A stretch of 64,000 bases of DNA from contig NZ_CP029552.1 in the NCBI RefSeq assembly GCF_003173775.1, positions 3,334,001 through 3,398,000 on the forward strand, in the 5' to 3' direction. This document shows, piece after piece, positions 28,851 through 38,533 of this stretch. Both the position numbers and the translations under genes were made by a program. Each line of letters opens with the position of its first letter. Position 1 is the first letter of the stretch. Source of the DNA: Methylobacterium sp. 17Sr1-1 (GTDB lineage Bacteria > Pseudomonadota > Alphaproteobacteria > Rhizobiales > Beijerinckiaceae). The notes below the pieces were generated by a model. That model did no database searches. It was not told the origin of the DNA and saw only the letters and a program-made list of their open reading frames with translations.

Positions 28851-29882
28851 TCAGCGCGCCGCGAGCTTCGCGGCGGGTGCGACGCCGGCCCGGGCCGGGC
28901 CCTCCTCGGCCAGCACGGGCTGCGTGCGCGCGGCGTAGCGGCGGGCCAGCGCCGCGCAGGCCATCAGCTGGACCTGGTGAAAGAGCATCAGAGGCAGCAG
29001 GATGCCGCCGACATCCTGGCCGGAGAAGATCACGTTCGCCATCGGCACGCCGGAGGCGAGGCTCTTCTTCGAGCCGCAGAACACGATGGTGATCTCGTCC
29101 TCCTTCGAGAAGCCGAGGAGGCGGCTCGCCGCGGTCGTGATCGCGAGCACCAGCGCGAGCAGCACCAGGTCGACGACCAGCATGGTGGCCAGCGCCGGCA
29201 GGGGCGTGCGGCTCCACAGGCCCGTCACCACCGCGTGGCTGAAGGCGATGTAGACGATGAGGAGGATCGAGCCGCGATCGACCACCATGGTCAGCGGCTT
29301 GTGCCGGGTCAGCCACGGGCCGAGCCGCGGCTGCAAGAGCTGGCCGAGGGCGAAGGGCAGCAGCAGCTGCGCCATGATCTTAGCCACCGCCCCCCAGTCG
29401 AACTCGTGGTGGCTCCCTTGGGTGTTCAGCAGCACCGCGACGAGGAGCGGGGTGATGAACATGCCGAGGATGTTCGAGGCCGAGGCCGAGCAGATCGCCG
29501 CCGGCACGTTGCCCCCCGCCACCGACGTGAAGGCGATCGAGGATTGCACCGTGGAAGGCAGCACGCAGAGGAAGAGCACGCCGGCGGCGAGCGCCGGGGT
29601 CAGCAGGGTCGGGCTCAGGAGGCCCGCGGCGAGGCCGAGGATCGGGAACAGCACGAAGGTCGAGGCGAAGACGACGAGGTGCAGGCGCCAATGCACCAGC
29701 CCGGCCAAAGCCGTCTGACGGTCGATGCGCGCGCCGTGCAGGAAGAACAGGAGCGCGATCATGCCGTTGGCGAAGACGCTGAGCCACTCGGCGGCCTGAT
29801 CCTGCACCGGCAGCACGCTGCCGAGGATCAGGGCGCCGACGATCATCAGCGTGAAGGTGTCGGGACGAAAGCGCGAGAGCAT
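28851..29882 (-). CDS. bile acid:sodium symporter-family transporter (SLC10A7-like)
   Basis: 343 aa with about 10 helices. The sequences LPSTVQSSIAFTSVAGGNVPAA and FCGSKKSLASGVPMANVIF match the SLC10A7/YfeH branch of the bile acid:Na+ symporter family. The true substrate of bacterial members is mostly unknown, and bile acids are unlikely in this setting. The LysR-family gene is divergent, with a LysR-type box in the gap, so that regulator probably controls this transporter. Confidence 0.88.
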   Translation of the reverse strand: MLSRFRPDTFTLMIVGALILGSVLPVQDQAAEWLSVFANGMIALLFFLHGARIDRQTALAGLVHWRLHLVVFASTFVLFPILGLAAGLLSPTLLTPALAAGVLFLCVLPSTVQSSIAFTSVAGGNVPAAICSASASNILGMFITPLLVAVLLNTQGSHHEFDWGAVAKIMAQLLLPFALGQLLQPRLGPWLTRHKPLTMVVDRGSILLIVYIAFSHAVVTGLWSRTPLPALATMLVVDLVLLALVLAITTAASRLLGFSKEDEITIVFCGSKKSLASGVPMANVIFSGQDVGGILLPLMLFHQVQLMACAALARRYAARTQPVLAEEGPARAGVAPAAKLAAR

Positions 29883-29984
29883 GGCGGGCCGGAGGATCTG
29901 GAAGGGTCTCGAGGATCCGGAAGGATCTTGGCCTACCTAATCGGGCCGGCCCCGGATGGGTACGCCGGCGCCCAGGATTACAGT

Positions 29985-30001
29985 TATCGTGAGATGCGAT
30001 A
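29985..30001. promoter_or_regulatory. LysR-type box in the divergent promoter
   Basis: TATCG-TGAGATG-CGATA is a perfect 5-7-5 inverted repeat containing the T-N11-A pattern of LysR binding sites. It sits about 100 nt from the transporter start and 52 nt from the LysR start. Confidence 0.6.
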
Positions 30002-30052
30002 GCATGACCGTCGTTCATGCAGGATGCGGAGAGCCTCCATGACTCGCCTGAA

Positions 30053-30904
30053 ATGACCCGCCTGATCGATCCCGTGCTGCTGCGCACCCTGGCGGCGGTG
30101 GTGCGCAGCCGCAGCTTCAGCCGGGCGGCCGAGCAGCTCGGCCTCGGCCAGTCGACGGTGAGCCAGCACGTCCAGCGCCTGGAGGCGCAGGTCGGGCGCC
30201 GCCTGGTCGCGCGCGACACCCATTCGGTCGCCCTCACCCCGGAGGGCGAGACGGTGCTCGGCTTCGCCCGCACGGTGCTCGACGCGCACGAGCGGCTGGA
30301 GCGGGCGCTCGCCGGGGGCCCGGTGCGCGGCAAGGTGCGGTTCGGCGCCTCGGAGGATTTCGTGCAGAGCCGGCTGTCGGAGGTGCTGCGCGACTTCCGC
30401 GAGGCCTATCCGTCGGTCGACCTCGAACTGAGCGTGGCGCTGACCGGATTCCTGCACGACGCGCTGGCGCGGGGCGAGCTCGACCTCGTTCTCGGCAAGC
30501 GCCATGTCGGCGAGACGCAAGGCATGCTGGTGCGGCGCGACCGGTTGGTCTGGGTCGGGCTCCCCACCGCCTTGCCGGAACGGGGCGAGCCGGTGGCGCT
30601 CGCCAGCTTTCCGGCCCCCAGCATCACCCGGGCGGTGGCGTTGGCGGCCCTCACCCAGGAGGGGCGGGCCTTCCGCATCACCTGCACCTGCGCCAGCCTC
30701 AGCGGCCTGCGCGCCGCAGCGCTCGCCGGCGTCGGCCTGATGGCGCAGCCGCGCAGCCTGATCCCGGACGGGTTGCAGGAACTCTCCCACGCCGACCTGC
30801 CGCGTCTCGCCGACGTCGAGTTTGTCCTGTCGGGCCCCGGCCTGCACCGCGAGCCGAGCCGGGCGCTGGCGCACGAGATCCTGAACGCGGACATCTGGGA
30901 TTGA
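30053..30904 (+). CDS. LysR-family transcriptional regulator
   Basis: 283 aa. The N-terminal HTH is intact (LLRTLAAVVRSRSFSRAAEQ, then LGLGQSTVSQHVQRLEAQVG), followed by a periplasmic-binding-like effector domain. I start at MTRLIDPVLL, which begins at the usual distance from the HTH; an ATG 12 codons earlier is also possible. It is divergent from the bile-acid symporter-family gene with a T-N11-A palindrome between them, and probably regulates it. Inducer unknown. A hairpin follows the stop. Confidence 0.9.
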   Translation: MTRLIDPVLLRTLAAVVRSRSFSRAAEQLGLGQSTVSQHVQRLEAQVGRRLVARDTHSVALTPEGETVLGFARTVLDAHERLERALAGGPVRGKVRFGASEDFVQSRLSEVLRDFREAYPSVDLELSVALTGFLHDALARGELDLVLGKRHVGETQGMLVRRDRLVWVGLPTALPERGEPVALASFPAPSITRAVALAALTQEGRAFRITCTCASLSGLRAAALAGVGLMAQPRSLIPDGLQELSHADLPRLADVEFVLSGPGLHREPSRALAHEILNADIWD

Positions 30905-30934
30905 ATCGAAGGGCGTTCGCCGGCTCACCTCACC

Positions 30935-30965
30935 CGAAGGCGCGGATTTTAGGGGCGCGCCTTCG
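30935..30965 (+). terminator. hairpin after the LysR gene
   Basis: CGAAGGCGCG and CGCGCCTTCG form a perfect 10-bp stem with an 11-nt loop, 30 nt after the LysR stop. GGCCTTCCTTAAGG follows; a U tract is absent. Confidence 0.6.
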
Positions 30966-31114
30966 GCCTTCCTTAAGGCTGGATCGCGGCTGCGATTGCC
31001 CGCGGGGCGAATTCCCGTAGGGTGTTTTCACTCACAGTTTGCAACGTGGAACGTCTATCCAGGCACCCGGGCAGTCCTGGCAACGGCACGCTTCCCGCCA
31101 ATCAGGACTTTTCA

Positions 31115-31636
31115 ATGTTCAGGGACTGTCTCGGTCGTCTCGCCGTGGTCGCGCTCGCGGCGGGCGCCAGCTCCGTCGCGCAGGCGCAGGTCGTCAACCA
31201 GCAGATCAACCAGAGCGGCGGGACCACCCACGTCCACATCTACAACAATTTCGGCGGACAGAGCGCACCGGCGCCGCAGGCGGCTCTCGGCGCGGCGCCC
31301 AGGGGCGGATCGTACTGGGACCACAACGACTCGGTGATGGTGCTGGTGGCCGACGGCGCGCGGCGGCGGTTCTACTATCACCGGCCGCGTCCCGGCATGG
31401 CGGAGGCCGGTGCCCGCAGCGGCAGCCTGCTGTTCGACGGCGTGCGGCGCGGCAACACCTATTCGGGCACAGCGACGGTCTTCGCCGGCGCCTGCGGCAC
31501 CTTCACTTACACTGTGGACGGCTACGTGGTGGCCGACCGCCGGGTGGTGATGCGCGGGATGGCGCCCCGGGTCGACCGGCGCACCTGCGGGGTCTTCGAT
31601 CATCGGCCGGACGAGCTGGCGTTTGATCTGATGTGA
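31115..31636 (+). CDS. secreted hypothetical protein
   Basis: 173 aa. A clear signal peptide (MFRDCLGRLAVVALAAGASS, cleavage after AQA) leads to a mature protein starting QVVNQQINQSGGTTHVHIYNN. The remainder is beta-rich, with two Cys (in GACGTF and RRTCGVF) that could form a disulphide in the periplasm. The part from MVLVADGARRRFYYHRPRPG to GTATVFAGACGTF resembles small Rhizobiales proteins of unknown function. ATG 31115 is chosen because AGGA lies about 8 nt upstream and the signal peptide begins there. No link to neighbours is evident. Confidence 0.72.
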   Translation: MFRDCLGRLAVVALAAGASSVAQAQVVNQQINQSGGTTHVHIYNNFGGQSAPAPQAALGAAPRGGSYWDHNDSVMVLVADGARRRFYYHRPRPGMAEAGARSGSLLFDGVRRGNTYSGTATVFAGACGTFTYTVDGYVVADRRVVMRGMAPRVDRRTCGVFDHRPDELAFDLM

Positions 31637-31710
31637 GATCGGCTTCGTAGTGATTTTCCGTCCGACGCGAAGCATCGAATGTTCAGGGCAAAATATTTTG
31701 AAGATCGGGC

Positions 31711-31885
31711 GCGGGATCCCCTCTCCCGTTTGGGAGAGGGGTAGGGGTGAGGGTGGAGACGGTTCGGGATAAATCTGAACCGTTACGCTGCCAGCACGAC
31801 GCTCTCAGCTTTACACTGAAGCGCGCCACCCTCACGCGGGATCTTCGATCCCCACGACCCCTCTCCCACACGGGAGAGGGGAGAC
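31711..31885. repeat. family A inverted-repeat intergenic element
   Basis: It begins GCGGGATCCCCTCTCCC and ends with the complementary GGGAGAGGGG; each end is itself a hairpin (CCTCTCCCGTTTGGGAGAGG and CTCTCCCACACGGGAGAG). Relatives are at 35636-35793, 50166-50340 and 58490-58715. It lies between the secreted protein gene and mqo, and nothing else is seen in this 310-bp gap. Confidence 0.85.
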
Positions 31886-31949
31886 CCTGCGTTTAATCCT
31901 TACCGCGGGCACCCTTGCCACCCGAGACTATTTGCGAACCGGGCGCGCC

Positions 31950-33650
31950 TCACGGCGCCAGGTCGTGCACCGGCGCCTTCACCGGGGTGTCGCTGCTGTT
32001 GAGCACCGTGTCGCTCACCGGCGTCGGCTTCAGCTGGCCGCGGTCGATCGCCGGCGGGGCCGGCAGCTGCAGCTGCTCGCTGGTATAGGCCCATTCCTGG
32101 GCCACCTTCTCCGGATCGTCGTTGAGGCGCTGGCCGTAGCTCGGGACGATCTGGCGGATCTTCGCCTGCCACTCGGGCGTGGCGACGTTCTTGGCGAAGA
32201 CCTTCTGGAGCACCTCGAGCATGATCGGCGCCGCCGTCGAGGCGCCCGGCGAGGCGCCGAGCAGCGCGGCGATGCTGCCGTCCTTCGCGTTGACGATCTC
32301 GGTGCCGAGCTTCAGAACGCCGCCCTTGTCCTTGTCGCGCTTGATGATCTGCACGCGCTGGCCGGCCTGCCACAGGCGCCACTCGCCCTTCTTGGCATTG
32401 GGGAAGTACGCCCGCAGCGCCGCCAGCCGGTCGTCGTCGGAGAGCATCAGCTGGCCGGCGAGGTATTCCACCAGCGGGAACTCGTCGAGACCGACCCGCA
32501 TCATCGGCCAGACGTTGCTGGTCGTGGTCGAGGTGAGCAGGTCGAGATACGAGCCCTCCTTCAGGAACTTGGTCGAGAAGGTCGCGAAGGGGCCGAACAG
32601 CAGGACGCGCTTACCGCCGAGCACCCGGGTGTCGAGATGGGGCACCGACATCGGCGGCGAGCCGACCGAGGCCTTGCCGTAGGCCTTGGCGAGGTGGAGC
32701 GTCGCGACGTCCGGATTCTCGTTGATCAGGAACGAGCCGCCGACGGGGAAGCCGGCATAGTCCTCGCCCTCCGGGATGCCGGAGGCCTGGAGCAGGTGCA
32801 GGGCGCCGCCGCCGGCGCCGATGAACACGAACTTGGCGTCGACCGCCTGCCGCGACCCGTCCTTGAGGTTGCGGGCGGTGACCCGCCAGGAGCCGTCGGC
32901 GTTCTTCGCGATGCCCTGGACCTCGGTCGAGACGTCGAGGCGGAAGCGCGGCTGGCGCCGGAGGTGGGCGACGTACTGGCGGGTGACCTCGCCCCACTCG
33001 ACGTCGGTGCCGAGCGGCGACCAGGTGGCGGCGACCTTCTGGTTCGGGTCGCGCCCCTCCATCATCAGGGGGACCCACTTCTTCAGCTGCTCGGGGTCGG
33101 TCGAGAACTCCATCCCGGCGAACAGCGGGCTCGCCTTCAGCGCCTCGTAGCGCTTCCTGAGGAACTCGATGTTGTCGTCACCCCAGACGAAGCTCATGTG
33201 GGGCGTGTAGTTGATGAAGGTCTTGGGGTCCTTCAGCACGCCGTTCTTGACCTGCCAGGCCAGGAACTGGCGGGTGACCTGGAACGCCTCGTTGATCTCG
33301 ACCGCCTTGGCGATCTCGACCTTGCCCTTCTTCTCAGGGGTATAGTTCAGCTCGGCGAGCGCCGAGTGGCCCGTGCCGGCGTTGTTCCAGCCGTTCGAGC
33401 TCTCCATCGCCACCGTGTCGAGGCGCTCGAGCATCCGGATCGACCAGCCGGGCTCCAGCTCGTTCAGCCACACGCCGAGCGTCGCGCTCATCACGCCGCC
33501 GCCGATCAGCAGCACGTCGACCTTGTCGGCGGCTTGCGCGAGGGCGAGCGACTCGGGCAGCGCCGTGGCCGCGAGGCCGGCGGCCGCGCCGCCGAGGATC
33601 TGGCGCCGGCTGATGCCGGCCGGAGAGGTGGTCTTGTCGTCGGCACGCAT
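31950..33650 (-). CDS. mqo: malate:quinone oxidoreductase with Tat signal
   Basis: 566 aa FAD-dependent enzyme that oxidises malate to oxaloacetate and passes electrons to the quinone pool, bypassing NAD-malate dehydrogenase. The FAD-binding motif is [14 protein letters not shown], and [18 protein letters not shown] and the C-terminal [15 protein letters not shown] are Mqo signatures. The N-terminus carries a twin-arginine signal ([22 protein letters not shown] before the mature domain), so the enzyme may be exported rather than sitting at the cytoplasmic face as in E. coli. The ATG at 33650 starts this signal; longer in-frame sequence upstream lacks similarity. Confidence 0.93.
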   Translation of the reverse strand: MRADDKTTSPAGISRRQILGGAAAGLAATALPESLALAQAADKVDVLLIGGGVMSATLGVWLNELEPGWSIRMLERLDTVAMESSNGWNNAGTGHSALAELNYTPEKKGKVEIAKAVEINEAFQVTRQFLAWQVKNGVLKDPKTFINYTPHMSFVWGDDNIEFLRKRYEALKASPLFAGMEFSTDPEQLKKWVPLMMEGRDPNQKVAATWSPLGTDVEWGEVTRQYVAHLRRQPRFRLDVSTEVQGIAKNADGSWRVTARNLKDGSRQAVDAKFVFIGAGGGALHLLQASGIPEGEDYAGFPVGGSFLINENPDVATLHLAKAYGKASVGSPPMSVPHLDTRVLGGKRVLLFGPFATFSTKFLKEGSYLDLLTSTTTSNVWPMMRVGLDEFPLVEYLAGQLMLSDDDRLAALRAYFPNAKKGEWRLWQAGQRVQIIKRDKDKGGVLKLGTEIVNAKDGSIAALLGASPGASTAAPIMLEVLQKVFAKNVATPEWQAKIRQIVPSYGQRLNDDPEKVAQEWAYTSEQLQLPAPPAIDRGQLKPTPVSDTVLNSSDTPVKAPVHDLAP

Positions 33651-34103
33651 GGCCAAACCCCGTTCTGGTACAGGACCAGCGGGCGCGCGCACCCCCGGCC
33701 GTGACAGGCGTCCGATCGCGGGCGAGCCGCCGGCTCGCCGCGCAAGGCCTTTTCGGGTGGTTTCCTCGAAGGGCAGCCGCGGTACCCCGACGCTGTCGGT
33801 CCCTCGCGGCCTGAACAATCCCCGCCCGCGTCCGGATGGGCCGGAGGGCGGGGCGGCGTCCGCTTCGCCCGCTCTTCGCGGCGGCCTGACGGCCGCTTCG
33901 GGGGCTCTCTGGAAGACGCCGGCTGGTGTGGCTCGGTTATTCTGGGGCCGCGTCTTAGACGATGCCCGGGCAAAGGACAACGACCGCCCGACAAGGGGCC
34001 CGGCCGCAGCATTCATCGCCGGCCCGTGCTGTGGAACGCCGGCATTTCCTCACCGGCAGATCCGCTTCGGTGACGATTCGGTGTCCCGTCGGTGCCCGGA
34101 TCC
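33651..34103. other. 450-bp gap upstream of mqo
   Basis: No gene is supported on either strand. It holds the mqo 5' region and, at its right end, the 3' end of the CYTH gene. Short GC-rich inverted stretches are present (for example around 33850-33910) but no convincing operator, riboswitch or terminator was recognised. Confidence 0.5.
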
Positions 34104-34613
34104 TCACAGGCGCGCGGCGATCACCTCGGTCAGGGTCACCGGGCGGCCGGCCTCGCGGGCGAGCCGCAGCAGGGTCGATTGGCGGAAGCGGGCATCGGCC
34201 GTGACCTCGCGGCCGAGCCAGTCCGGCAGGGCGACGACCTGCGCCTCGTGCTCCAGCTCGATCTCGGCGAGCACCATGCCGGCGAGCGCGCCGCCATACT
34301 CGTCCACGGTCCAGAGCAGCCCGCCATGCGGCACGCAGTGGCGCGTCTTCTCGATCAGGCAGGTCTCGCAAACGAGGCGCAGCATGTCCTCGGCCTCGTC
34401 GCGCGGGATCTCGTACTCGAATTCCGGCCGCGACAGGCCCTCGCGCCGGCCCTTGACGGTGAGCCAGGCCCGCTCGTCGTCGAGCCGCACCCGGACCTTG
34501 CCGCCGGCGAACTCACCCACGAGCCCGTCCGTGAGCCGGTGCCGGCTCACCGCCCGCTCGCGCCATCCCGCATGGGCGACCAGGAACTTCCGCTCGACCT
34601 CGTACCGCATCAC
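34104..34613 (-). CDS. CYTH-domain protein, possible inorganic triphosphatase
   Basis: 169 aa. The CYTH tunnel-fold signature is at the N-terminus (EVERKFLV, the ExExK metal-binding motif), followed by alternating charged strands (KVRVRLDDERAWLTVKGRR, EFEYEIP, LAEIELEHE). Bacterial members hydrolyse tripolyphosphate or other triphosphates, or act as adenylate cyclases; a single short CYTH domain without CHAD favours phosphatase activity. The start may be either of two adjacent ATGs. Confidence 0.85.
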   Translation of the reverse strand: MMRYEVERKFLVAHAGWRERAVSRHRLTDGLVGEFAGGKVRVRLDDERAWLTVKGRREGLSRPEFEYEIPRDEAEDMLRLVCETCLIEKTRHCVPHGGLLWTVDEYGGALAGMVLAEIELEHEAQVVALPDWLGREVTADARFRQSTLLRLAREAGRPVTLTEVIAARL

Positions 34614-34747
34614 CCTCGACCGTTCGTGCCCCGCCGCGCGGCGGCGGGCGCCGGGCGGTGACCGTACGGAACGCCCGACAAGCCCGGCCGTTGCCGGGGC
34701 GGCGCGGCTGATAGCTGATCGGGCCTGTGAGGGCTAGGGGCATTGCG

Positions 34748-35491
34748 TCAGTTCCGTGACGGTGCGAAACGGGCGACGAGCTCGTGCGCCTCGCCCGGAT
34801 AGGTCAGCCGCACGACGGTGACCGGTCGCGCGGCGCTCCAGGTGCGGCGCTCGACGACGAGGCAGGGCGTGCCCGCCGGACAGGCCATCGCGGCGGCGAG
34901 GTCGGCATCGGCGCTTCGGGCGCGGATGCGGTGCTCGGCCGCGCTCCAGGGCACGTGGTGGACGAGCCACGCCCCCGGGGGCTCGGCGGAGAAGTCCTGC
35001 GCCTCGGCCTCCGGCACCGCCGCGAGGTGGATCAGCCGCTCCTCCAGGCAGAACGGCCGCGGCCCGGCCTCGTGCCGGCCGGTGAGGGCCAGGACCGGGG
35101 CCGGCGCGTCGAGCCCGAGCGCCGCGCGGTCGGCTCGCGTGCTGCGCCGGCGGCGCCGCTGGAGCAGGACGAAGCGGTAGGGCAGGCCGAGCGCCTCGAC
35201 CTCGCTGCGGATCTCCGGAATCTCCAGCACCGCCGATTGCGAGTGCGGCTGGCGCACGAAGGAGCCGACCTTGCGCCGCCGCTCGATCAGCCCGGCGGCG
35301 GCGAGCTGGGTCAGCACCTTGTTGACGGTCATGCGCGAGCAGCCGAACTGCGCCGTCAGTTCGTGCTCGAACGGGATGCGGTGGCCGGGGGGCCAGCGGC
35401 CGGACAGGATGTGGCCCTGGAGCTCCGACAGGATCTGCTGGTGTAGGGAGATCGGCCGGGACTCGGGGCGGGCGGGATCGTGGGCGGTCAT
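34748..35491 (-). CDS. hutC: histidine utilisation repressor HutC (GntR/UTRA)
   Basis: 247 aa. The N-terminal GntR winged helix (HQQILSELQGHILSGRWPPG, SRMTVNKVLTQLAAAGLIERR) is followed by a UTRA ligand domain. In other bacteria HutC represses the hut genes and is released by urocanate. The C-terminal YPGEAHELVARFAPSR is typical of the HutC subgroup. It lies at the end of the hut locus in the same direction as hutF. Two matching operators between hutF and hutI are its likely targets. Confidence 0.92.
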   Translation of the reverse strand: MTAHDPARPESRPISLHQQILSELQGHILSGRWPPGHRIPFEHELTAQFGCSRMTVNKVLTQLAAAGLIERRRKVGSFVRQPHSQSAVLEIPEIRSEVEALGLPYRFVLLQRRRRRSTRADRAALGLDAPAPVLALTGRHEAGPRPFCLEERLIHLAAVPEAEAQDFSAEPPGAWLVHHVPWSAAEHRIRARSADADLAAAMACPAGTPCLVVERRTWSAARPVTVVRLTYPGEAHELVARFAPSRN

Positions 35492-35635
35492 CGGGGATCA
35501 GGTCCGCTTTCTCGCGCGCACGCGCCGTCTCCTGCAACCGATCTTAACGACGGGCCGGCCGCCTCTCTCCTACCCGAGCTTGGCGCCGGACGCTGCATGA
35601 CATTTCGACTTGGCTCGGTGCGATAATGGGAAGTC

Positions 35636-35793
35636 GCGGGATCCCCTCTCCCGTGTGGGAGAGGGGTAGGGGTGAGGGTGGCTCGGGTTCAGAATAGAAC
35701 TCGACTGTTGAGCTACCAGCACGACGCTCAGCGGTTCACACTGAAGCGCACCACCCTCACCCCCGACCCCTCTCCCACACGGGAGAGGGGAGA
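35636..35793. repeat. family A inverted-repeat intergenic element
   Basis: Ends GCGGGATCCCCTCTCCC and CTCTCCCACACGGGAGAGGGG, as in the 31.7-kb copy; each end forms its own hairpin. It fills the 350-bp gap between hutC and hutF, where no gene is seen. Confidence 0.85.
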
Positions 35794-35841
35794 TGCGCTC
35801 CACTTGTGAAAGCTGGGTGAGTTGGAAGCGTTAACGACACC

Positions 35842-37200
35842 TCACTCCGCCATCAACCGCCGCAGCACCCCCGCATAGCGGGCCGCCACCGCCTCCCGGG
35901 CCACGTGCCGCCCGTCCGCGACCACCTGGCGGCCGTCCACCCACACCGCGTCGACCGCCCGCGAGCCCGCCGCAAAGATCCAGCCGTCGAGGAGCGCGTC
36001 GCCGTGGCGCTCGATCAGGGCCGGGTCCGTCCCGGACAGCGCGACGCAATCGGCCGGCGCCCCGGCCGCGAGCCCTCCCCTCTCCGCCGCGAGCGCCTGG
36101 GTGCCGCCGGCGAGGCCGGCCTCGAACAGTGCCCGTCCGGTCGAGGCGCCGGGCGCGGCGAGCACGTTGCGCTGCCGGTTCCCGAGGCGCTGGGCGTATT
36201 CGAGCTGGCGCAATTCGTCGGCGGCGCCGACCAGCACGTTCGAATCGGTGCCCACCCCGTAGCGCCCGCCGGCCGCGACGAAGCCGGGGGCGGGGAAGAT
36301 GCCGTCGCCGAGGCTGGCCTCCGTCACCGGGCACAGGCCCGCGACGGCGCCGCTCTCCGCGAACCGGGCGGTCTCGTCCGCCGTCATGTGGGTGGCGTGG
36401 ATCAGGCACCAGCGGGAATCGAGCCCCGCATGATCGAGGAGCCACTGCACCGGCCGGGCGCCGGACCAGGCCTCGCACTCCTCCACCTCGCGCACCTGCT
36501 CGGCGGCGTGGATGTGGACCGGTCCGCTGCCCGCGAGCGCCACCGCGGCGGAGAGATCCTCCGGCGTCACCGCCCGCAGGCTGTGGGGCGCGACGCCGAG
36601 CGTCGCCCCGGGGAGAGCCGCCAGAGCGGTGCGGGAGTCTTCGACGAGGCGGGCGAACAGGTCGAGGTCGCTGACGAAGCGGCGCTGGCCCTCCGTCGGC
36701 GCGAGCCCGCCGAAGTTCGACCAGCGGTAGAGCACGGGCAGCAGCGACAGGCGAAGCCCCGCGAGCGACGCCGCGGCGGCGATCCGCCCGGCCATCTCGG
36801 CGACGTTGGCGTAGGGCCGCCCGTCGGGCGCGTGGTGCAGGTAGTGGAACTCGCCGACCCGGGTGAAGCCGGATTCGAGCATCTCGACATAGGCCTGTGC
36901 GGCCACCGCCTCGGCCTCGTCCGGGCTCATCCGCAGGGCGAAGCGGTACATCGTCTCGCGCCAGGTCCAGAACGTGTCGGAGGACGGCCCCCGCCGCTCG
37001 GCGAGCCCGGCCATGCCGCGCTGGAAGGCGTGGCTGTGCAGGTTCGGCAGGCCCGGCACCAGCACCGCCACCCGCGTGTCGCCCGGCTCAGGCCTCCGGC
37101 CGGCCTCGACGGAGGCGAACCGGCCCGCCTCCACCGTGAGCCGGAGATCCGCCTGCCAGCCCGTGGGCGTCAGACCTTGAGCTGCGTGCAGTACGGTCAT
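35842..37200 (-). CDS. hutF: formimidoylglutamate deiminase HutF
   Basis: 452 aa amidohydrolase-superfamily enzyme that removes the imino group of N-formimidoyl-L-glutamate as ammonia to give N-formyl-L-glutamate. Metal ligands are seen in [17 protein letters not shown] (HxH), in HIHAAEQ and in VGTDSNV. The ATG at 37200 is preceded by AGGAGA. It is divergent from hutI over 109 bp holding two HutC-type operators. The next enzyme of this branch, N-formylglutamate deformylase HutG, is not in the window. Confidence 0.95.
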   Translation of the reverse strand: MTVLHAAQGLTPTGWQADLRLTVEAGRFASVEAGRRPEPGDTRVAVLVPGLPNLHSHAFQRGMAGLAERRGPSSDTFWTWRETMYRFALRMSPDEAEAVAAQAYVEMLESGFTRVGEFHYLHHAPDGRPYANVAEMAGRIAAAASLAGLRLSLLPVLYRWSNFGGLAPTEGQRRFVSDLDLFARLVEDSRTALAALPGATLGVAPHSLRAVTPEDLSAAVALAGSGPVHIHAAEQVREVEECEAWSGARPVQWLLDHAGLDSRWCLIHATHMTADETARFAESGAVAGLCPVTEASLGDGIFPAPGFVAAGGRYGVGTDSNVLVGAADELRQLEYAQRLGNRQRNVLAAPGASTGRALFEAGLAGGTQALAAERGGLAAGAPADCVALSGTDPALIERHGDALLDGWIFAAGSRAVDAVWVDGRQVVADGRHVAREAVAARYAGVLRRLMAE

Positions 37201-37247
37201 CGGCGCGTCTCCTGCATGGGCTTCTCGCGCTCCTGCGCGTCCCATCA

Positions 37248-37281
37248 TGTCTATACAAAGCGTGTCGCTCATGTCTATACA
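37248..37281. promoter_or_regulatory. paired HutC-type operators
   Basis: Two identical ATGTCTATACA motifs (TGTCTATACA at 37248-37257 and 37272-37281), spaced 24 bp, between the divergent hutF and hutI starts. They equal the TGTATAGACA pattern associated with GntR-family HutC proteins, read on the opposite strand. Confidence 0.75.
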
Positions 37282-37309
37282 TATGCGGCGAATCACGGAG
37301 GAGACGCGC

Positions 37310-38533
37310 ATGAGCGGGAGTGAAGGCGTGCCGCAGGTCTGGCGCAACGTCCGGCTCGCCACCTTCGCAAGCGGCCTCCCCGGCATCGGCGCGGTGGAGA
37401 AGGCGGCGCTCGCGATCCGCGACGGCCGCATCCTGTTCGCAGGGCCCGAGGCCGACCTGCCGGGCGCGGCGCTCGCCGGGGCCGAGGTGATCGACGGCGA
37501 GGGCCGCTGGATCACCCCGGGGCTGATCGACTGCCACACCCACCTCGTCTGGGCCGGCGACCGGGCGCACGAATTCGAGCTGCGTCTCGCCGGGGCCTCC
37601 TACGAGGAGGTGGCGCGGGCCGGCGGCGGCATCGTCTCCTCGGTCGGCTCCTTACGCGCGGCGAGCGAGGACGACCTCGTGCGCCAGACCCTGCCGCGGC
37701 TCGACGCGCTGATCGCGGAGGGCGTCACCACCGTCGAGGTGAAGTCGGGCTACGGCCTCGATTTGCTGAGCGAGCGCAAGGCGCTCCGCGCCGCCCGGCG
37801 GCTCGGGCAGATGCGGCCGGTCGGCATCCGCACCACCTTCCTCGGCGCCCATGCCCTGCCGCCGGAGGCCGGCGGCGACAAGGACGCGTATATCGCGGAG
37901 GTCGCGGACAGGATGCTGCCGGCGCTGGCCGCGGAAGGCCTCGTCGACGCGGTCGACGCGTTCTGCGAGGGGCTGGCCTTCTCGCCCGATCAGGTCGCCC
38001 GGGTGTTCGACCGGGCGCAAGCCTTGAGCCTGCCGGTGAAGCTCCACGCCGACCAGCTCTCGAATCTCGGCGGCGCCGCGCTCGCCGCGCGCTACCGCGC
38101 GCTCTCGGCCGACCACCTCGAGCACACCGACGAATCCGGTGCCGCCGCGATGGCGCGGAGCGGCACCGTCGCGGTGCTGCTGCCGGGCGCCTACTACTTC
38201 ATCCGCGAGACCAAGCTGCCGCCGGTGGCGCTCTTCCGCCAGCACGGCGTGCCGATGGCGGTCGCGACGGATGCCAATCCCGGTACCTCGCCGCTGACCT
38301 CGCTGCTGCTCGCCATGAACATGGCCGCGACCCTGTTCCGCCTCACCGTCGACGAGTGCCTGGCCGGCACCACCCGCGAGGCCGCCCGCGCCCTCGGGAT
38401 CCTGTCGGAGACCGGCACCCTCGAAACGGCCAAGCGCGCCGACCTCGCGGTGTGGTCGGTCGAGCGGCCGGCCGAGCTCGTCTACCGCATGGGCTTCAAC
38501 CCGCTCCACGCCCGCATCCGGGGGACACGATGA
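37310..38533 (+). CDS. hutI: imidazolonepropionase HutI
   Basis: 407 aa. Hydrolyses imidazolone-5-propionate to N-formimidoyl-L-glutamate. The amidohydrolase metal motif is [12 protein letters not shown], and [28 protein letters not shown] and [10 protein letters not shown] are HutI signatures. ATG 37310 follows a strong GGAGGAGA site. Its stop overlaps the hutH start (ATGA), so the two are translationally coupled. Confidence 0.97.
   Translation: MSGSEGVPQVWRNVRLATFASGLPGIGAVEKAALAIRDGRILFAGPEADLPGAALAGAEVIDGEGRWITPGLIDCHTHLVWAGDRAHEFELRLAGASYEEVARAGGGIVSSVGSLRAASEDDLVRQTLPRLDALIAEGVTTVEVKSGYGLDLLSERKALRAARRLGQMRPVGIRTTFLGAHALPPEAGGDKDAYIAEVADRMLPALAAEGLVDAVDAFCEGLAFSPDQVARVFDRAQALSLPVKLHADQLSNLGGAALAARYRALSADHLEHTDESGAAAMARSGTVAVLLPGAYYFIRETKLPPVALFRQHGVPMAVATDANPGTSPLTSLLLAMNMAATLFRLTVDECLAGTTREAARALGILSETGTLETAKRADLAVWSVERPAELVYRMGFNPLHARIRGTR

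Noticed and set aside
33651..34016. 122-codon upstream extension of mqo
   Set aside because: Arg/Pro-rich without similarity; the Tat signal begins at the ATG at 33650.
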